Shown: positions 1 through 11,601 of the stretch, piece by piece
Layout of the letters: each line of letters begins with the position of its first letter
Position numbering within the stretch: position 1 is the first letter of the stretch
Assembly (NCBI GenBank): GCA_945643635.1
Contig: CALZFC010000043.1
Span: forward strand, 3,281,501 to 3,345,500
Source of the DNA: Allodiplogaster sudhausi
Lineage: Eukaryota; Nematoda; Chromadorea; Rhabditida; Diplogasteridae
Direction of reading: 5' to 3'
DNA: 64,000 nt
Made by a program: the position numbers and the translations under genes
The notes under the pieces: generated by a model
What the model saw: the letters and a program-made list of their open reading frames with translations, nothing else
What the model was told of the DNA's origin: nothing
The model's database searches: none

Positions 1-182
1 TTGTAGTTATTTCTTGCACAAATTGTTAGAAAATAAATTCTAAAGGAATATATCATTAAAATGCGCAGGTACTTCAAACTTCTTTAGTATTATTTGATTT
101 AACGATTAATTAGTTCTCGCAATTGGCACATTTCTTGCAAGATGACCTTCCCATGATATACCACGTATTCTTCCTGTTGCAG

Positions 183-1098
183 CCCCTTCCACGTTGCCAA
201 CTGCGCCCAGTTGGCAATCGGCCTCTGCGATCTACTGTATACGCTGGAACATCAACTGGACCTATTTCGACATCCTGCAGCGACTTCCCTAGCAGCAGCG
301 ACAGCTCGGATGAATACGGTAGTCGTCGGTGGACTGCAGGAGGTCAGGCCGGCTTTTTTTTATACATTATTTATACGGCACAGAAGCGACACGTAGTTAT
401 GGAATTAGCAAAAAAGTGAAGAACAAGATTATAATGAACACAATATGGATAGCAAATAAGAGACAAATCAACATTGCGACTGAATAACGAGGTAATAAGC
501 GATTTGTGGAGTGGATAAGGTATTACTGGGCTTTGATGCGGGCGATAGGCATTGCAAGAATTGGCATTGACAGGGTTGCTAAGTTGAAGCATGTTGCAAA
601 ACGTCCAGTGATCAATGGGTAATATTGAAGTCACTCTCTCTTTCTCATATATTTCCCTAGCATTCTTGATCTCTCCCCTTGCTCAGCTCCTTCGCTGCTT
701 CTCTGCCTCTTTCCGCACTCCCCCCTCCCGCCGTCCCTCATCTTCTCCATCCTCCACTTCCCTCGCTGCTCGCTCTGCTCCAACTCGTCGTCGGTCAGCT
801 TCATCCAGAGTGACGTCATCGACTTCGGCCGGTAATTTGCTACTCCATCTCCGCCTGACTCCCAAGAAACCACCGCCAGGCCGATCTCCCGGCTTTATCC
901 TATCGTACCAGTTGAGGGAGGTACATTATATTATTCCGTTATTTTATATCCGGCTATTCCATCTGATTAGTGCTTATGTGATAGTTTACAAGATTTGTGA
1001 GAATAATTTATTTATTGTGTTCGAAAAATTGAGGCTCGTGAGAAGCTGCCGCCCCGCCGGCCAGCAGGAAGAAGGAGCGGAAGCAAGGAGACGAGTGA
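183..1098 (+). CDS. Possible 3' end of an unrecognised gene (three exons)
   Basis: I do not recognise a family. An exon-like block at 183-342 follows a pyrimidine-rich acceptor (TTCCTGTTGCAG) and ends at a GT donor. It reads as a helical, Leu/Ala-rich segment (for example AQLAIGLCDLLYTLEHQLDL). A second block at 687-831 follows CCTTGCTCAG and is Ser/Arg/Pro-rich. A third at 1043-1098 reads EAAAPPASRKKERKQGDE and ends in TGA. The phases of the three blocks agree (160 nt in, 145 nt, then 56 nt), which is the main support. The last acceptor is weak because it lacks a pyrimidine tract. Opposite-strand ORFs over 631-873 are also open and Glu/Arg-rich, so strand is not certain. If real, the gene starts left of the window. 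Confidence 0.28.
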
Positions 1099-1646
1099 TC
1101 TTCCATGCGAGAGAGTGAAGGCAATCGAAGAGAAGTGGGCGAGAGTCCTCCAGGCTGAGCCACTCTTCGTCAGGTCACTCCGTACTGACAGGGAGGGCAG
1201 CATTGCGGCCAGGTCAGAAGCACAAACTGTACTAGCATCCCGTTCATTCCAACTGCACACAAAAGTGGCTGAAAAGTGCATGAAATCTCAAGATTCTCAT
1301 TTGTAGACTTGCTCGAGTTCTGACATCGGAAGTGCTAGAAGAACTCGATAAAAGAACGAATGAAGAAGTCGAGCTTCGGAATTCAGATCGGCGAACAAAA
1401 ATTGTTTCGACGCTTTGATAGTGAGCCTTAACTTTTTTTACTCATAAATTTTCGATCTCAAATAACAGTTATTTATTATTTATTTGGCATTAAAGTCTTT
1501 CAGTATACATATCTCAACCTTTGTTGTGATTGCTTAAGTTGTATGTGATAATTTCTTTGCCTTTTCAACTCATATATCTTCAATAAATTGCGAACTTGTA
1601 TGGCTGGTTCTATCATGGAAAGGGAAAATATGAATTAAATATATGG

Positions 1647-1725
1647 ACAACACGCGCAAATTGATTCCTAAATCCATATTTAACAAAAGTAAATATGGAT
1701 TTGGGAATCAATTTGCATGTGTTGT
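1647..1725. repeat. 79-bp near-perfect hairpin (miRNA-precursor-like or palindromic MITE)
   Basis: Two 36-nt arms (1647-1682 and 1690-1725) are reverse complements with a 7-nt loop. By eye 33 of 36 positions are Watson-Crick; two of the other three would be G-U pairs and one a C-A mismatch. The arm length and near-absence of bulges fit either a small foldback element or a short RNA hairpin. No flanking duplication that would settle the question was seen. Confidence 0.7.
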
Positions 1726-2318
1726 GGCGAAGGTAGTGCGAGATTGAGTTGAAAGAGGAGGCGAAGTGTGATTAATTCACTCATGATAAATCATGAATAA
1801 GAGAGAGAGAGAGAGAAGCAGTGGGAGGGAACTTATTTTAAAGGGGGGGGGGGGTGGGATGAGAAATGCCCAACCTTTCTATCATGCCGCGACATCTCTG
1901 CACCTAACAATGGCCCCGAGCGAGTCGGTTGGAGACAACCGAGAAGGCGGCTCCAAAAGAAGCCTGGCTTGTGGCGAGAGAGAGAGAGAACAGAAAAGAG
2001 AGGGAGTGGCACTCCCCTCTGGATACACCCTCGGGGCAGAGTGAAATGTTCTGATTGCGTGTGTTAGACAGCATACGCCTTTCCTTCAGCTTTACTTTTC
2101 GTATCCCTTTCTCTCTCTCCGTCTCTTCTCCATCTATTCTCTCGCGCCCTCCCTCTCTCATCTCTCTGGTTACTCCGACATATCCGACTACTGGTAACAG
2201 TGTGGCGAGTAAGATGCATTAGAGAGTCGCCGCAGAGGAAGTGCTCAATTGTGTCTTCAGCGCCTTCTCTCTCTTTGACAGGTTCTTTCTCCTGTTCTTG
2301 CTCAGTGTCTAGCTGTCT

Positions 2319-2334
2319 ATCTCTCACTCTCTCT

Positions 2335-2366
<32 letters not shown>

Positions 2367-2432
2367 TTGTTTCTCTCTCTCTCTCTCTCTCTTTATCTCT
2401 CTCTCTCTCTCTCTCACTCTCTCTCTTCTATT
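2319..2432. repeat. (CT)n microsatellite
   Basis: Long CT dinucleotide run broken by occasional TTTGTTT and ACT units. It is typical of the simple-repeat load of this window. Confidence 0.9.
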
Positions 2433-3048
2433 ATCTTCTCTTTTCGATCCTTCCTGCTTTCTCGTGTCCTTTTTCTGTTCTCTTTTACGATGTCATTTCT
2501 TTTCATTTTCTCTGTAGACTTATCACTCGCTCCGTTGAGGACCTTCTCGATTGTTTATTCTTTATTGAGAGTCTTCTGTTAACCCTTCAACAGTAACCTT
2601 GTCACAATATAATTATAACAAAAGGTATTCCATGCATTTTTGGCCTTATTTTGAAAAATGTCACCCTTTTGTTTTTCGACACCCTTTTCTACTTATTAAA
2701 ATACTGTCTATCGCTTACGGCTTCCACGGACAGAGAAAAAAAATACAATTGTCGAACAAAATATGTCCACTCTCAAGGGAACGAACGCTTCTCTCCTTGT
2801 CAATGACAAATTCTGACTGGTCACAAATATGTGAAAGTACTTTTCCAGCATGCGGCTTTGGCTCATATCTTCGTTCGTTCTCTTCCTTTTTCCTATTTTT
2901 CTCTCCCGGATTCCTTCGCCCTTCCGGAGATTACCCCTGTTCAAAAACAGACGACACCATGTCACGCAGTGCCATTGATACGGGCGGAAAAAGAGCAAGT
3001 GAGAGAAAAAGAGACAGAAAGCGGTGAATGCGTGAGAGTGAGAGCGGG

Positions 3049-3051
3049 AGA

Positions 3052-3095
<44 letters not shown>

Positions 3096-3140
3096 CAGCG
3101 ATACAGTGAGAGACAGGGAGAGAGAGAGAGAGACAGGGAG
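3049..3140. repeat. (GA)n microsatellite
   Basis: GA dinucleotide run with GACAGCGATACA and GACAGGGA interruptions. It lies about 0.6 kb from a CT run of opposite polarity. Confidence 0.9.
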
Positions 3141-4646
3141 AGAGAAGGTAAGAGAGAATAAAAGACAGCTGCTCAGTTTGTTCATGATTTGGCTGAAAAT
3201 GAGCCTCATTTTCTGCTCAGGTGTTCGGCTAAAGATTGAGAATTAGTGGAGGGAGAGAAACAGAGAGAAAGAGAGAGAACACAGGGGAAATGGAAGAAGG
3301 AGAGCGAAAAGAGAGAGAGAAGAGTGCCTGAGTATTTCCTGTTTGGCAGTTTATGCTTGTTGTCTATCAAAAATGACAGCTTTATGATAACGCTTGATAT
3401 CTCCGTTTCTGATCGCTTTCGTTCCTTCCCACTTCGGATGACTCACAATCAGTCTCTTCCTTCCAACCGATCTCCTATTTTTAGTAGAATTCCACTAATC
3501 AAAGCTTATGATTCCATGATGCTCGCCCTCTTTTTCTACTGAAGAAGAGTCGACTCCGTTCACTTTTCTTCTTTTTCTTTCTCTCAATGAGAATTCACGC
3601 ATTTTCACTTTCCTCTAACTCTGCGTTCTCTCTTAATATGTCTTTCCTCCTCTTTCTCTCTCTCTCACTCTCTCTATCTCTTCACTCTCTTTACCTGGTG
3701 GCTTCCTCTGTCTTGTCCTCTTCTTTCTCTCTGTGCCGGCTGCGAGTACAAACATGACTCGGTAGGGGGCAGTGCAGGGAAAAGGGGAAAGAGAGTTACA
3801 AAAGGATAGGGGCGAGGGGGAAGATTGGAAGAGAAGCTCCGTGAAGAGAGAGAAAAACATAGGTGTAGAGAGAGAAAGAGAGCGAGAGAGAGAGAGAGAA
3901 AGAGAGCGAGAGAGGGAGAGAGGAAGACGAAGAGGAGAGAGAGAGAGAGACAGGGAAGAGAGCGAGAGAGCGAGAGGGACGAGAAGGAGAGAGTGAATCT
4001 GAAGCCATGCCCACTCGATCGTTTTCTGTGGGATGCTACTGTTAAATCATCGGCATAGCAGCCGATTAGCGTAGCGTTCCTTTTATCAGATTTAATCATT
4101 GATTTGTTCCTTTGCGAAGGAAATGAAGCTTAGGCTGCCCATGTCTTCCCTTCTTCCCTTTTGGCAGGGCCATCCAATGCTTGCCTGGCTTCCAGAGAGC
4201 GACGCCACTCCACGCGTATCGCCTTTCACTTGCTGCGCAGAGCTAGCTAGCGGAAGGAGAGAGAGAGAATAAGAGAATGAGAGAACGAGATTCAAGCAGA
4301 AAGCGACGAATGAGCACGTAATGGAGAGAGAGACAGAGAGAGAGAATTAAAAAAAAAGAAAATACGGGCTTCAATTTTCTCCTAGATATGTCCGTCAGTA
4401 GAGAGCATGTGATGAGAGGAGAGTGAGAGATGCACAGACGGCTTAACATTTTAATTTGCTCACCTTTCTCTGTGCTTTCTTGTTCTTATGCTTTTCTAAA
4501 TTCCATTGCCGTCAAACTCCAGTGCCTTCCTCAACGATCTTTCCTCTTTTTTTCTATAATTCTATCCGACACCCCGCTCCTTTTCTTTCCCTCCCTATCT
4601 CCCTCCCTCACTCGCTGTCTCTCTCCCTTTCTCACTCCTTCTTTCT

Positions 4647-4689
<43 letters not shown>

Positions 4690-5103
4690 ACATTGTACAG
4701 TTTGTTGCATGCGTCGCAAAATTGATTCGTTCGCATAGACATTCCTTTGCTCTTCATCATCTACAACCCCGTTAGAGTGACCTTAATGTATTGATAAACA
4801 ATAGATGAGTATCGGCTCTCTCTTATTCTTCAACAGAAGTATTGTGAGACAGACATTTTCTCCAGTGTGCTTCTTCCCTACTTTGAAACCATTCTGGATT
4901 TCCCCGCGTCGAAACAACTTTTCCGCTTCCCCTTCATTCTTAACTGCTTAAATGAATTACTTAAAATAATGTTATTCCAGGACGCTCTTTTACTATCTCG
5001 CTGGATCCTTGGTAGAAGCCGTGAAGAGACAGCACCTTGCTGACTTACTTGGAGGTGTGCCTCTTCTTGAAAGAATTTCCCTCTTCCCCGAAGGCGGCTC
5101 GAG

Positions 5104-6920
5104 ATGGGCAAGGACTTTGACCGTTATAACTATGAGAACAACAAGAACAACCGCCTCCGCTACTACGGCGGCTACCAGCCCGCGCCCTCTGCGCCCACTC
5201 TCGATATCACCATCAACCAGGTTGGAGATAAGGATTCTACTTGTTACATAATTAGCTCACTTGCTTATACATTTATGTACATATGTAGCTGATGTTGTTG
5301 CTAACTTCTGGCAGAAATGAGAATTGTGAAAGGTGATGAATGAGATTGCATTGGCAAGAGAAGCACAAGCTGAAAAAAATACGTCAAGAGAAAGAGAGAA
5401 GAGGGGAAAGTAAACATGCAAGCTTCTCGCAAGCTACCGGAAAATCTTTTGAGTGGAGGGGGGGGGGGGGGTGTTATGAGTCATGGCATACAATAGGCAT
5501 AGGGTTGAATGATTATGTGGAATGGGTCCAGATCGCCGTGCAGCTAATCAGACAGCTTCTCATATTATCATTACTAAGTAACGGGGAACAGAAAGGTAAA
5601 GTGTTAGAAAATTAATTAAAAGGAACGGAAATTCCCAATGATATCTGAATGCTTGCAAGTGCCATCTTCGCCTGCTTCCAGAACACCGTGCCAACGATGA
5701 CGTCTCCGACGTATTCCGGCGGCAAAGCTGGCGGCCTTCGCGCACCGTCGATTCCTCCGCCGCCGCCGCCGATGGTCAGGTCGTCCGAGTACGCGCAGCC
5801 TGCCTACAACCCCATGTGGTTCGACCGCTTCCCGCGACGCGAGAACCGCGGGATGTTCCGGCTTTGCCTTGTCGAAGCCATGCTTGCCGGTACTGCCCTC
5901 TAAACAGTTTCATTTGGTCTTTACGTTGCAAGTGTTTGGAAAATGATGCCATTGCTGAGAGAAAGAGAGATAGGGATGACATTTGATAACGAGATCGTAG
6001 CAAGTGAAGACTGTGAAGTTTGTTCTTTTCAGTGGTGATCCTGGGTGGCGGTGTCTGGTGCTACCACGACACTGCCGACTACTGCCCCTACTACTCCGCC
6101 ATCTGGACGTCCGCCATCTATCTCATCAATGCATTCGTCGGCATTCTTGCCGCCAAGGTTCCTTAGTTTTCCTTTCTATCCTGTTCAACCGCTCTCTCTC
6201 TCTATCTCTCTCTCTCTCTCTCCCACTCTCTCTCTCTCTCCCACTGTCTCTCTCTCTCTCTCTCGCTCTCTCTCTCTCTTCGCATGCTAATCATAAATTC
6301 ATAAATGTAAATGAAAGCATTAAAGTATGGACATTCTATTGAGTGATAACTGAAGAAGTGAAAGATGACACTGTTTAGAGCGGTCGTCTGAACCACTACG
6401 TAGGCCACCTCGTGCTGTCTCTTATCGCGTGTATGATGTGCCTCGTGAGTGGCGCCCTCTCCGCCAGAAACTGGGCTCTGGTGGGCACGTACCACCACCC
6501 GCGCATCGAGAGAGACGAAGCCTTCTGCCTCCTCGGCCAGCACGACCCCTCGCGCATCTCGCACATCTTCTCACACATGGACAAGTACGACTTCGCCAGA
6601 TGCCTCTGGCAACTTAAGGTTCAGGATCTTTCTCTCTTCTATGCACTTTTATGATGTACTTTTGTTTATTCATTTCATTATATACTCGTACATATTCCGA
6701 AAGCGAACTGTTTTAGGTCGGGGTTGCAGTCAACTCTGTTCAGTTTGTCGTGGCTGCTTTGGAAGGTATTCATTTAAACGTGGCTCATTAAAATTATATC
6801 TTTTTCCGTTACTGTTTATTTCTATAGAAGACGAACTATTCTGTTCCGCTTTCAGTTCTGCTGAATCTCTTGTCAGCCATCCTCTGCCTGAAGCGAGTCT
6901 GCGACAATCCGCTGCGGTAG
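5104..6920 (+). CDS. Four-pass transmembrane protein, 267 aa, six exons
   Basis: Exons: 5104-5220, 5682-5889, 6033-6157, 6379-6618, 6717-6765, 6856-6920. The joined frame is open from MGKDFDRYNY to the TAG at 6918-6920. The N-terminal ~95 residues are hydrophilic and Tyr/Pro-rich, with a run of six prolines. Four hydrophobic helices follow, at roughly residues 97-118, 129-149, 158-179 and 231-259. Cys118 and Cys126 sit in the short first loop. The larger loop between helices 3 and 4 (about 180-230) carries charged and His residues plus two Cys. The short tail ends KRVCDNPLR. Topology suggests a MARVEL/tetraspan-like membrane organiser, but no family signature was recognised. An alternative acceptor at 6834-6835 would shift frame and lose helix 4, so 6856 is preferred. 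The intron at 6158-6378 contains a CT microsatellite. Confidence 0.85.
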
Positions 6921-8061
6921 CCATTGATTGATTTAGATGATCCTCTCTAGCACTGCTCTATTTCATTCTCATTTCATCTTCCTGAAGGCAATCCGAATGG
7001 CTTCTCAGACAATGCTCAGAGGATCTCTCTAGAATGCACTGCCCTTTAGCCGATCTATCTCCATTCGGAGATCATTTCTCTCTCTTCCCGATTCCTCATT
7101 CGACGTTGTGCCAGCATACTTGTTTCGCCTTGTCCTTATATTTATATGATTTATTTTCAATCCTCACTATCTGTAGGTCAGAAATTGAATTGAGCTTTAA
7201 GCTTACAATTAATAAGAGACTCTGAAATCATTGGTGTCTGACATGGTTTTCTGCAAGAGTTGACGATTCCCTTTGTAGTTAACTTCCAAATTGAAATTTA
7301 CATGACATCTGAAATTGCCTGAAGAGCATTTTGCAATGTTCTTTAAAGGTATTGTTTAAAATAAGTTTAAGAAAAAGAATAGATCTTGTTCTCTAAAAAC
7401 GGCCATCTCACGGAAAGTTTCGTTCATCTCTTTTGGGCTACTAACTGTTTCATCTTGTTGCAATCGCTGTCCGGTTTCTCACATTCTTGTTATCTCTCAA
7501 ATTGACATTTTTGTTATTATCTTCACTGGAATAATAAAATTCGATCTTCCTCCAATGAAAGAGCCTATAGCAGAAAGCTATAAACTGATAGCACCTGCTA
7601 TAAGCCTATCATGATGATATGTACGGTTAGCTATTTTTTTTAAAATGTGCAATGACATGAAAAAAATACATAATGCACATTAATCTGGAAATGAGGTTCA
7701 ACAGTATATTATCAAAAGTAATATTAAATAGTTCACGCGCCGCTTACAAGGCTTCATATTTGCTTTAAAAAAATGTTCGAAAGGAAAACCCTTTCAGTAA
7801 ATGAAAAATTACTGTAGGCTTCTATTGGGCGGGAAGTCTTCCTTCACATGAATTGAAATTTAAACTGTTTTCGAAATGTGCTTTGAAGAGTTTTCCGCGC
7901 GTTATTACCCTTTTCTTTGTAATCCCATGTGTTCTGGCGTAGAATAGTTAATATTTACCGGTTTTGCTATCCGTGTGGCGCGCGATTCTTGCGATTATAA
8001 CTACGTTTGCTATCAGATCTCGTTGATTTCGGGGTTCCTCAACCCCGCTCGCCTTGTACAG
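6921..8061. other. Intergenic, no gene seen
   Basis: AT-rich DNA with no exon chain. It should hold the 3' UTR of the membrane-protein gene and the 5' region of the F-box gene. A short imperfect foldback built from TATAGCAG and CTGCTATA lies near 7567-7603. The segment just before 8062 ends in TTGTACAG, which could be an intron or spliced-leader acceptor. Confidence 0.6.
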
Positions 8062-11000
8062 ATGTCTTCGTCGGTATCCGACACTAACAGAATGTCACTA
8101 TTCACTATATGGGAGGAGTTGAAGCCTGGCCTGAGTGACTTGGATGAGCCGGTCCTTGCAAGGATCTTAGGCTTCATTCCTCTGAGGTGTTGTTTGTCGT
8201 CGTTTCTTTTTGTTGTCATCTGTTGAAGTTGAAATGATGCAGAGATCGTTTCCGCCTCTCGCGCGTCTCTCGCGCCTTCTGCAAGGCGGTAGATGCTACG
8301 GTGACGTCACTCGCCTTCTTCCGTGATTCGGTCGATCTCCTGCCGGATGAAACCATTCGTGGTATTCTGCAGAAGCATGGCGGCAAGATCAACCATCTCA
8401 ACTTTGATCTGTTCAGAAGCAGCCTTGAGGTTTCTTTGATTGTTTATTGGCTGTATCGATGGCATAAGAATGTCTCTTGATTTGTTGTTATTGTTTGCTG
8501 ATTCTTAAGGACCCTTCCCAGTGGCCGTGGAGACAGTCGATCATCTCCACAGTCAAGCTGTGCCCGAATCTCACGGAGCTGGACATGCTGATTTGTGCGC
8601 GTCATCGTCTGCGTGACAATGATCTTTCATCGGTTTGCGTATTTTCTTAAATACTTGTGATGTTTCATGCAGCAAATGAGTGGGTCTATTTTCCTTAAAT
8701 TGGGCCCTTCTATATTAGTGAACAAGGTCTCTTCAGATATTCCAGCACTGCAAGAAGCTCCAGAAGATTCGTATTGATGCGCAATTCCTCAACGGTCACT
8801 GCTTCAATGTCAGCAATCTCGAATTGATTTTTTGGGTTCCATCCTTTTCTTACATTAAATACATTCCGCTCGCACTTTGTTGCCCATGAACGAGTGTTTT
8901 TCTTCTTCAGAAGGCGCCTTTCTCTCTGATTCACGTGGAACTGGAGATGTGTTACCGCATCTCCGAGCCGTCCTTCAAGTTGTTATATTTCACTACAATG
9001 CATTTTTATCACCAAATCTACAATTTTGTCGAAAATATATTCATTGAAATCTTTGGAATAATGTTAAACTCTCTTTATTCCCTCGAATTTCAAACCCAGG
9101 CTTTTCCAATTTATAACATGCTGGTTTCTTTTTTCATTATCAATATTATATAAATTGGGCCGGCAATCGTTGGTTGTTTTATCTCATTAAGTAAACTTTT
9201 ATTCTTTCAGTGTAATGATGCAGAGATTTCGAAAGCTGAAGACACTGCACATGTCGCAGTTGCTCATTCTCAATGACGAGCACGTTCAGGTCGGCGAAGG
9301 GGGGGCTAGACATTCAAATGTTACCGCTGTTGCGTCTTCTGTTAACTCTGAAAGATTTGAGAGAGCTGATAGGTTTGATTGTTGGTTCACAAAGAGTGAT
9401 TCTTCTTGCAATTGCAGACGATGGCTCGTAACTTCCGCTCTCTTCGTTGCTTGTCGCTTGTGATGCATCCGGAATCCAAGCTTGGTAATCATTTATTTTA
9501 CTTACAGTAACAAAAATTGTGTATGCTCAATCTTTTTCACCAAACTAAAAGTTAAGATTTGTCTGGTCCTGGCTTGGCTCAGTTCGGTTGCATCCGCGGA
9601 CTTCGCATGCTCTGTCTCGAGGGCATGGGAGCGGTTTCTTGTTCTTTATTTTTGCATCATGAATAATAACAACCTTTTTTAAGCTTGCGCTTGTTAATCT
9701 GAGTGGAGAGGCTAGTTGATGCAAACTGTTCCCTTCTCATTTAGGTGACGGATCGTACTCTGCAGCTCCTCTCCACATCTATGGCTTCTCCCTCTATCGT
9801 CTCGATCTCGCTCGCTTTCTGCTTCAATGTCTCCATGTTAGAGAAACGATTTGATAAATTCTAATTAGAGCAGGAACCAGCATATGTTTTGGATAACATG
9901 ATTGGAATTTTGGTATTTCTCATTGGTGTCATCATTTGCCAACTAGATACTAGAATTAGATTCCTTCTTTCAGGCACGGCCTGAAGCATCTGGCTCGCAT
10001 GCCTCGCCTGGTGAACCTCAATCTGGATGGAATCACGAAGAGGGACATTTCGCTAGGACTGGAGCATATTGCGAATGAAGGACGGCTTCAACGGGTACAG
10101 ATCTATCTCTCCTCTTCCCACTCTCTCTGTATCTATCTCTCTCTGTCTCTGCTTCTCTGGCGCTCTCTGGTGCTCTCTCTCCACTTCTCTATTTTTTCTC
10201 CCTCTCCAGTTGTTCGTGGCTGAGCGGGCGAACGTGTCTCCCGGCACTCTTCGGAATGTTATCGACCGTCTGCCAAATTTGCTTCTTCTGGACATCTCTA
10301 GCAACGAAGAGATCATCAACTGGGGCCTCCCAGTTCAACTGGTCGGCGGAGTTCTTTTGTAAATGCGTTCTTTATTTAGTTGACTATTACGATGACTTGG
10401 CCTATTCCGGGGAATGATTTGAATGTCATAAGTTGCTTCTCTAAGGTGGGATTGTGGCCGGAGAAGAGAGGAGAGTGGAGCGAGAAGCCGCCGCGAGCAC
10501 CACTGACAATTCTGACTGACGAGCACCTCGTGTGGAATCTGGCAACTGCCCCCGACTACGAGTATGGCACTGCGCCCCCTCTTCGCATTCATCACATTCA
10601 CAGGAACTCACTCTCTGAGTCAGTCAAAGATGCGCGAATCTTGTCCAAGAATATCGTGTGGCTGTGAGTATCATAATGTGTTTTGTGAGGATTTCATCTT
10701 ACTTGATTTTCTTTCGAGTATGAAAAAAACTGGATGGGTAAGACCCCCAGGGCATCAAAAACGGGGTGTGTACGCTAAAAACTCTTAATTTATTTTCGAA
10801 CGAAATAGGTGGGGTAAGCCAATTCGGACATGGCTTTTTCCCTTGATCTAAAGTGGAAGTAAAATTCTACGGGATTTGACCCTTCTGATGATAAGAGTGA
10901 GTTGCAGAGTGGAAGTGTTGCCAACGACTCTTCTCTCGAGTGAATCTACCTCCGCCATTCCACCTAGCATCCTTATGCCTTCTATTCGTCGTGGAAATCG

Positions 11001-11601
11001 GTGAGTTATTCATTTCTCTGGACACTGCAAGAGCAGCCTGATGTGATGTAGACACTTCTTCCAGTTATCGTGTTCTGTGGGCTCCATTGGGCCCGACAAA
11101 GGAAGTCAAATTCGAACTTTTCGATGACCAGGTACTGTCTCATTCGCTCTATCTATATTTCTATATCGATATAAAAATGTACGGTTCTTTTGTACTAGTA
11201 AACGAAGTGCCTTTTAATATGGACAAGAGGTTTGATTAACATTGTGCATATAATATCTATGCCTTGCAGAAGGAGAACTTTCCTCCATTGCCGCCACTTC
11301 CTCAGGGAGAAGCGGGAGATGGACTGCTGCAGTCACCCACTTATCCCCCCGAGGGAGGCAGGAAGTTCGACCTCTACACCTGGGCAGAGAAGGAGGACAA
11401 ACGAGGCTGCGAAGACTGGGACTTCTTCTCGGAGCTGTCAGTGCTGAGGTGATTAGCCACGATCGAACCACAAACTCTTGCAGCGACTACAAGGCGTCGA
11501 CGGGTGAACAGTTGATCCCTCCGGAACAAGCGAAGGTGCCAAGAGCATCTCGCAGCGTCATCTCACACAAGGACGACCCCCACTCTAAGGATTGGTGTTA
11601 G
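8062..11601 (+). CDS. F-box / leucine-rich-repeat protein, ~557 aa, fifteen exons
   Basis: Exons: 8062-8186, 8243-8429, 8510-8632, 8737-8808, 8911-8978, 9211-9289, 9418-9459, 9583-9633, 9745-9836, 9974-10094, 10210-10341, 10446-10663, 11065-11131, 11270-11448, 11484-11601. Residues ~30-70 form an F-box (LDEPVLARILGFIPLRDRFR, then LSRVSRAF), the Skp1-binding motif of SCF ubiquitin ligases. Irregular leucine-rich repeats follow (CPNLTELDML, CKKLQKIRI, FRKLKTLHMS, IRGLRMLCLEGM, MPRLVNLNLDGI, LPNLLLLDISSN). The final ~190 residues are not LRR, are rich in Pro, Trp and acidic residues, and are unrecognised. The donors chosen at 9459 and 10341 are the ones that keep frame; reading on at 10341 meets TAA at 10360-10362. 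The C-terminal part could therefore be a second gene, though the phases join cleanly. Likely role: substrate adaptor for ubiquitination. Confidence 0.75.

Larger units (their letters stand above)
1099..5103. other. Intergenic, GA/CT-rich, no gene seen
   Basis: No convincing exon chain is visible on either strand. Open frames here are mostly translations of (CT)n or (GA)n runs, giving Ser/Leu or Arg/Glu repeats. The stretch holds the hairpin at 1647-1725, a G run near 1843-1855, and strong simple repeats around 2319-2432, 3049-3140, 3860-3985 and 4647-4688. The last few hundred bases should contain the promoter of the membrane-protein gene starting at 5104. Confidence 0.6.

Noticed and set aside
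2200..2517. Long open frames of Ser/Leu or Arg/Glu repeats here and at many similar sites (for example 3633-4099, 15122-15401, 43571-44032)
   Set aside because: They are translations of CT/GA microsatellites in several frames, with no splice context or normal composition.
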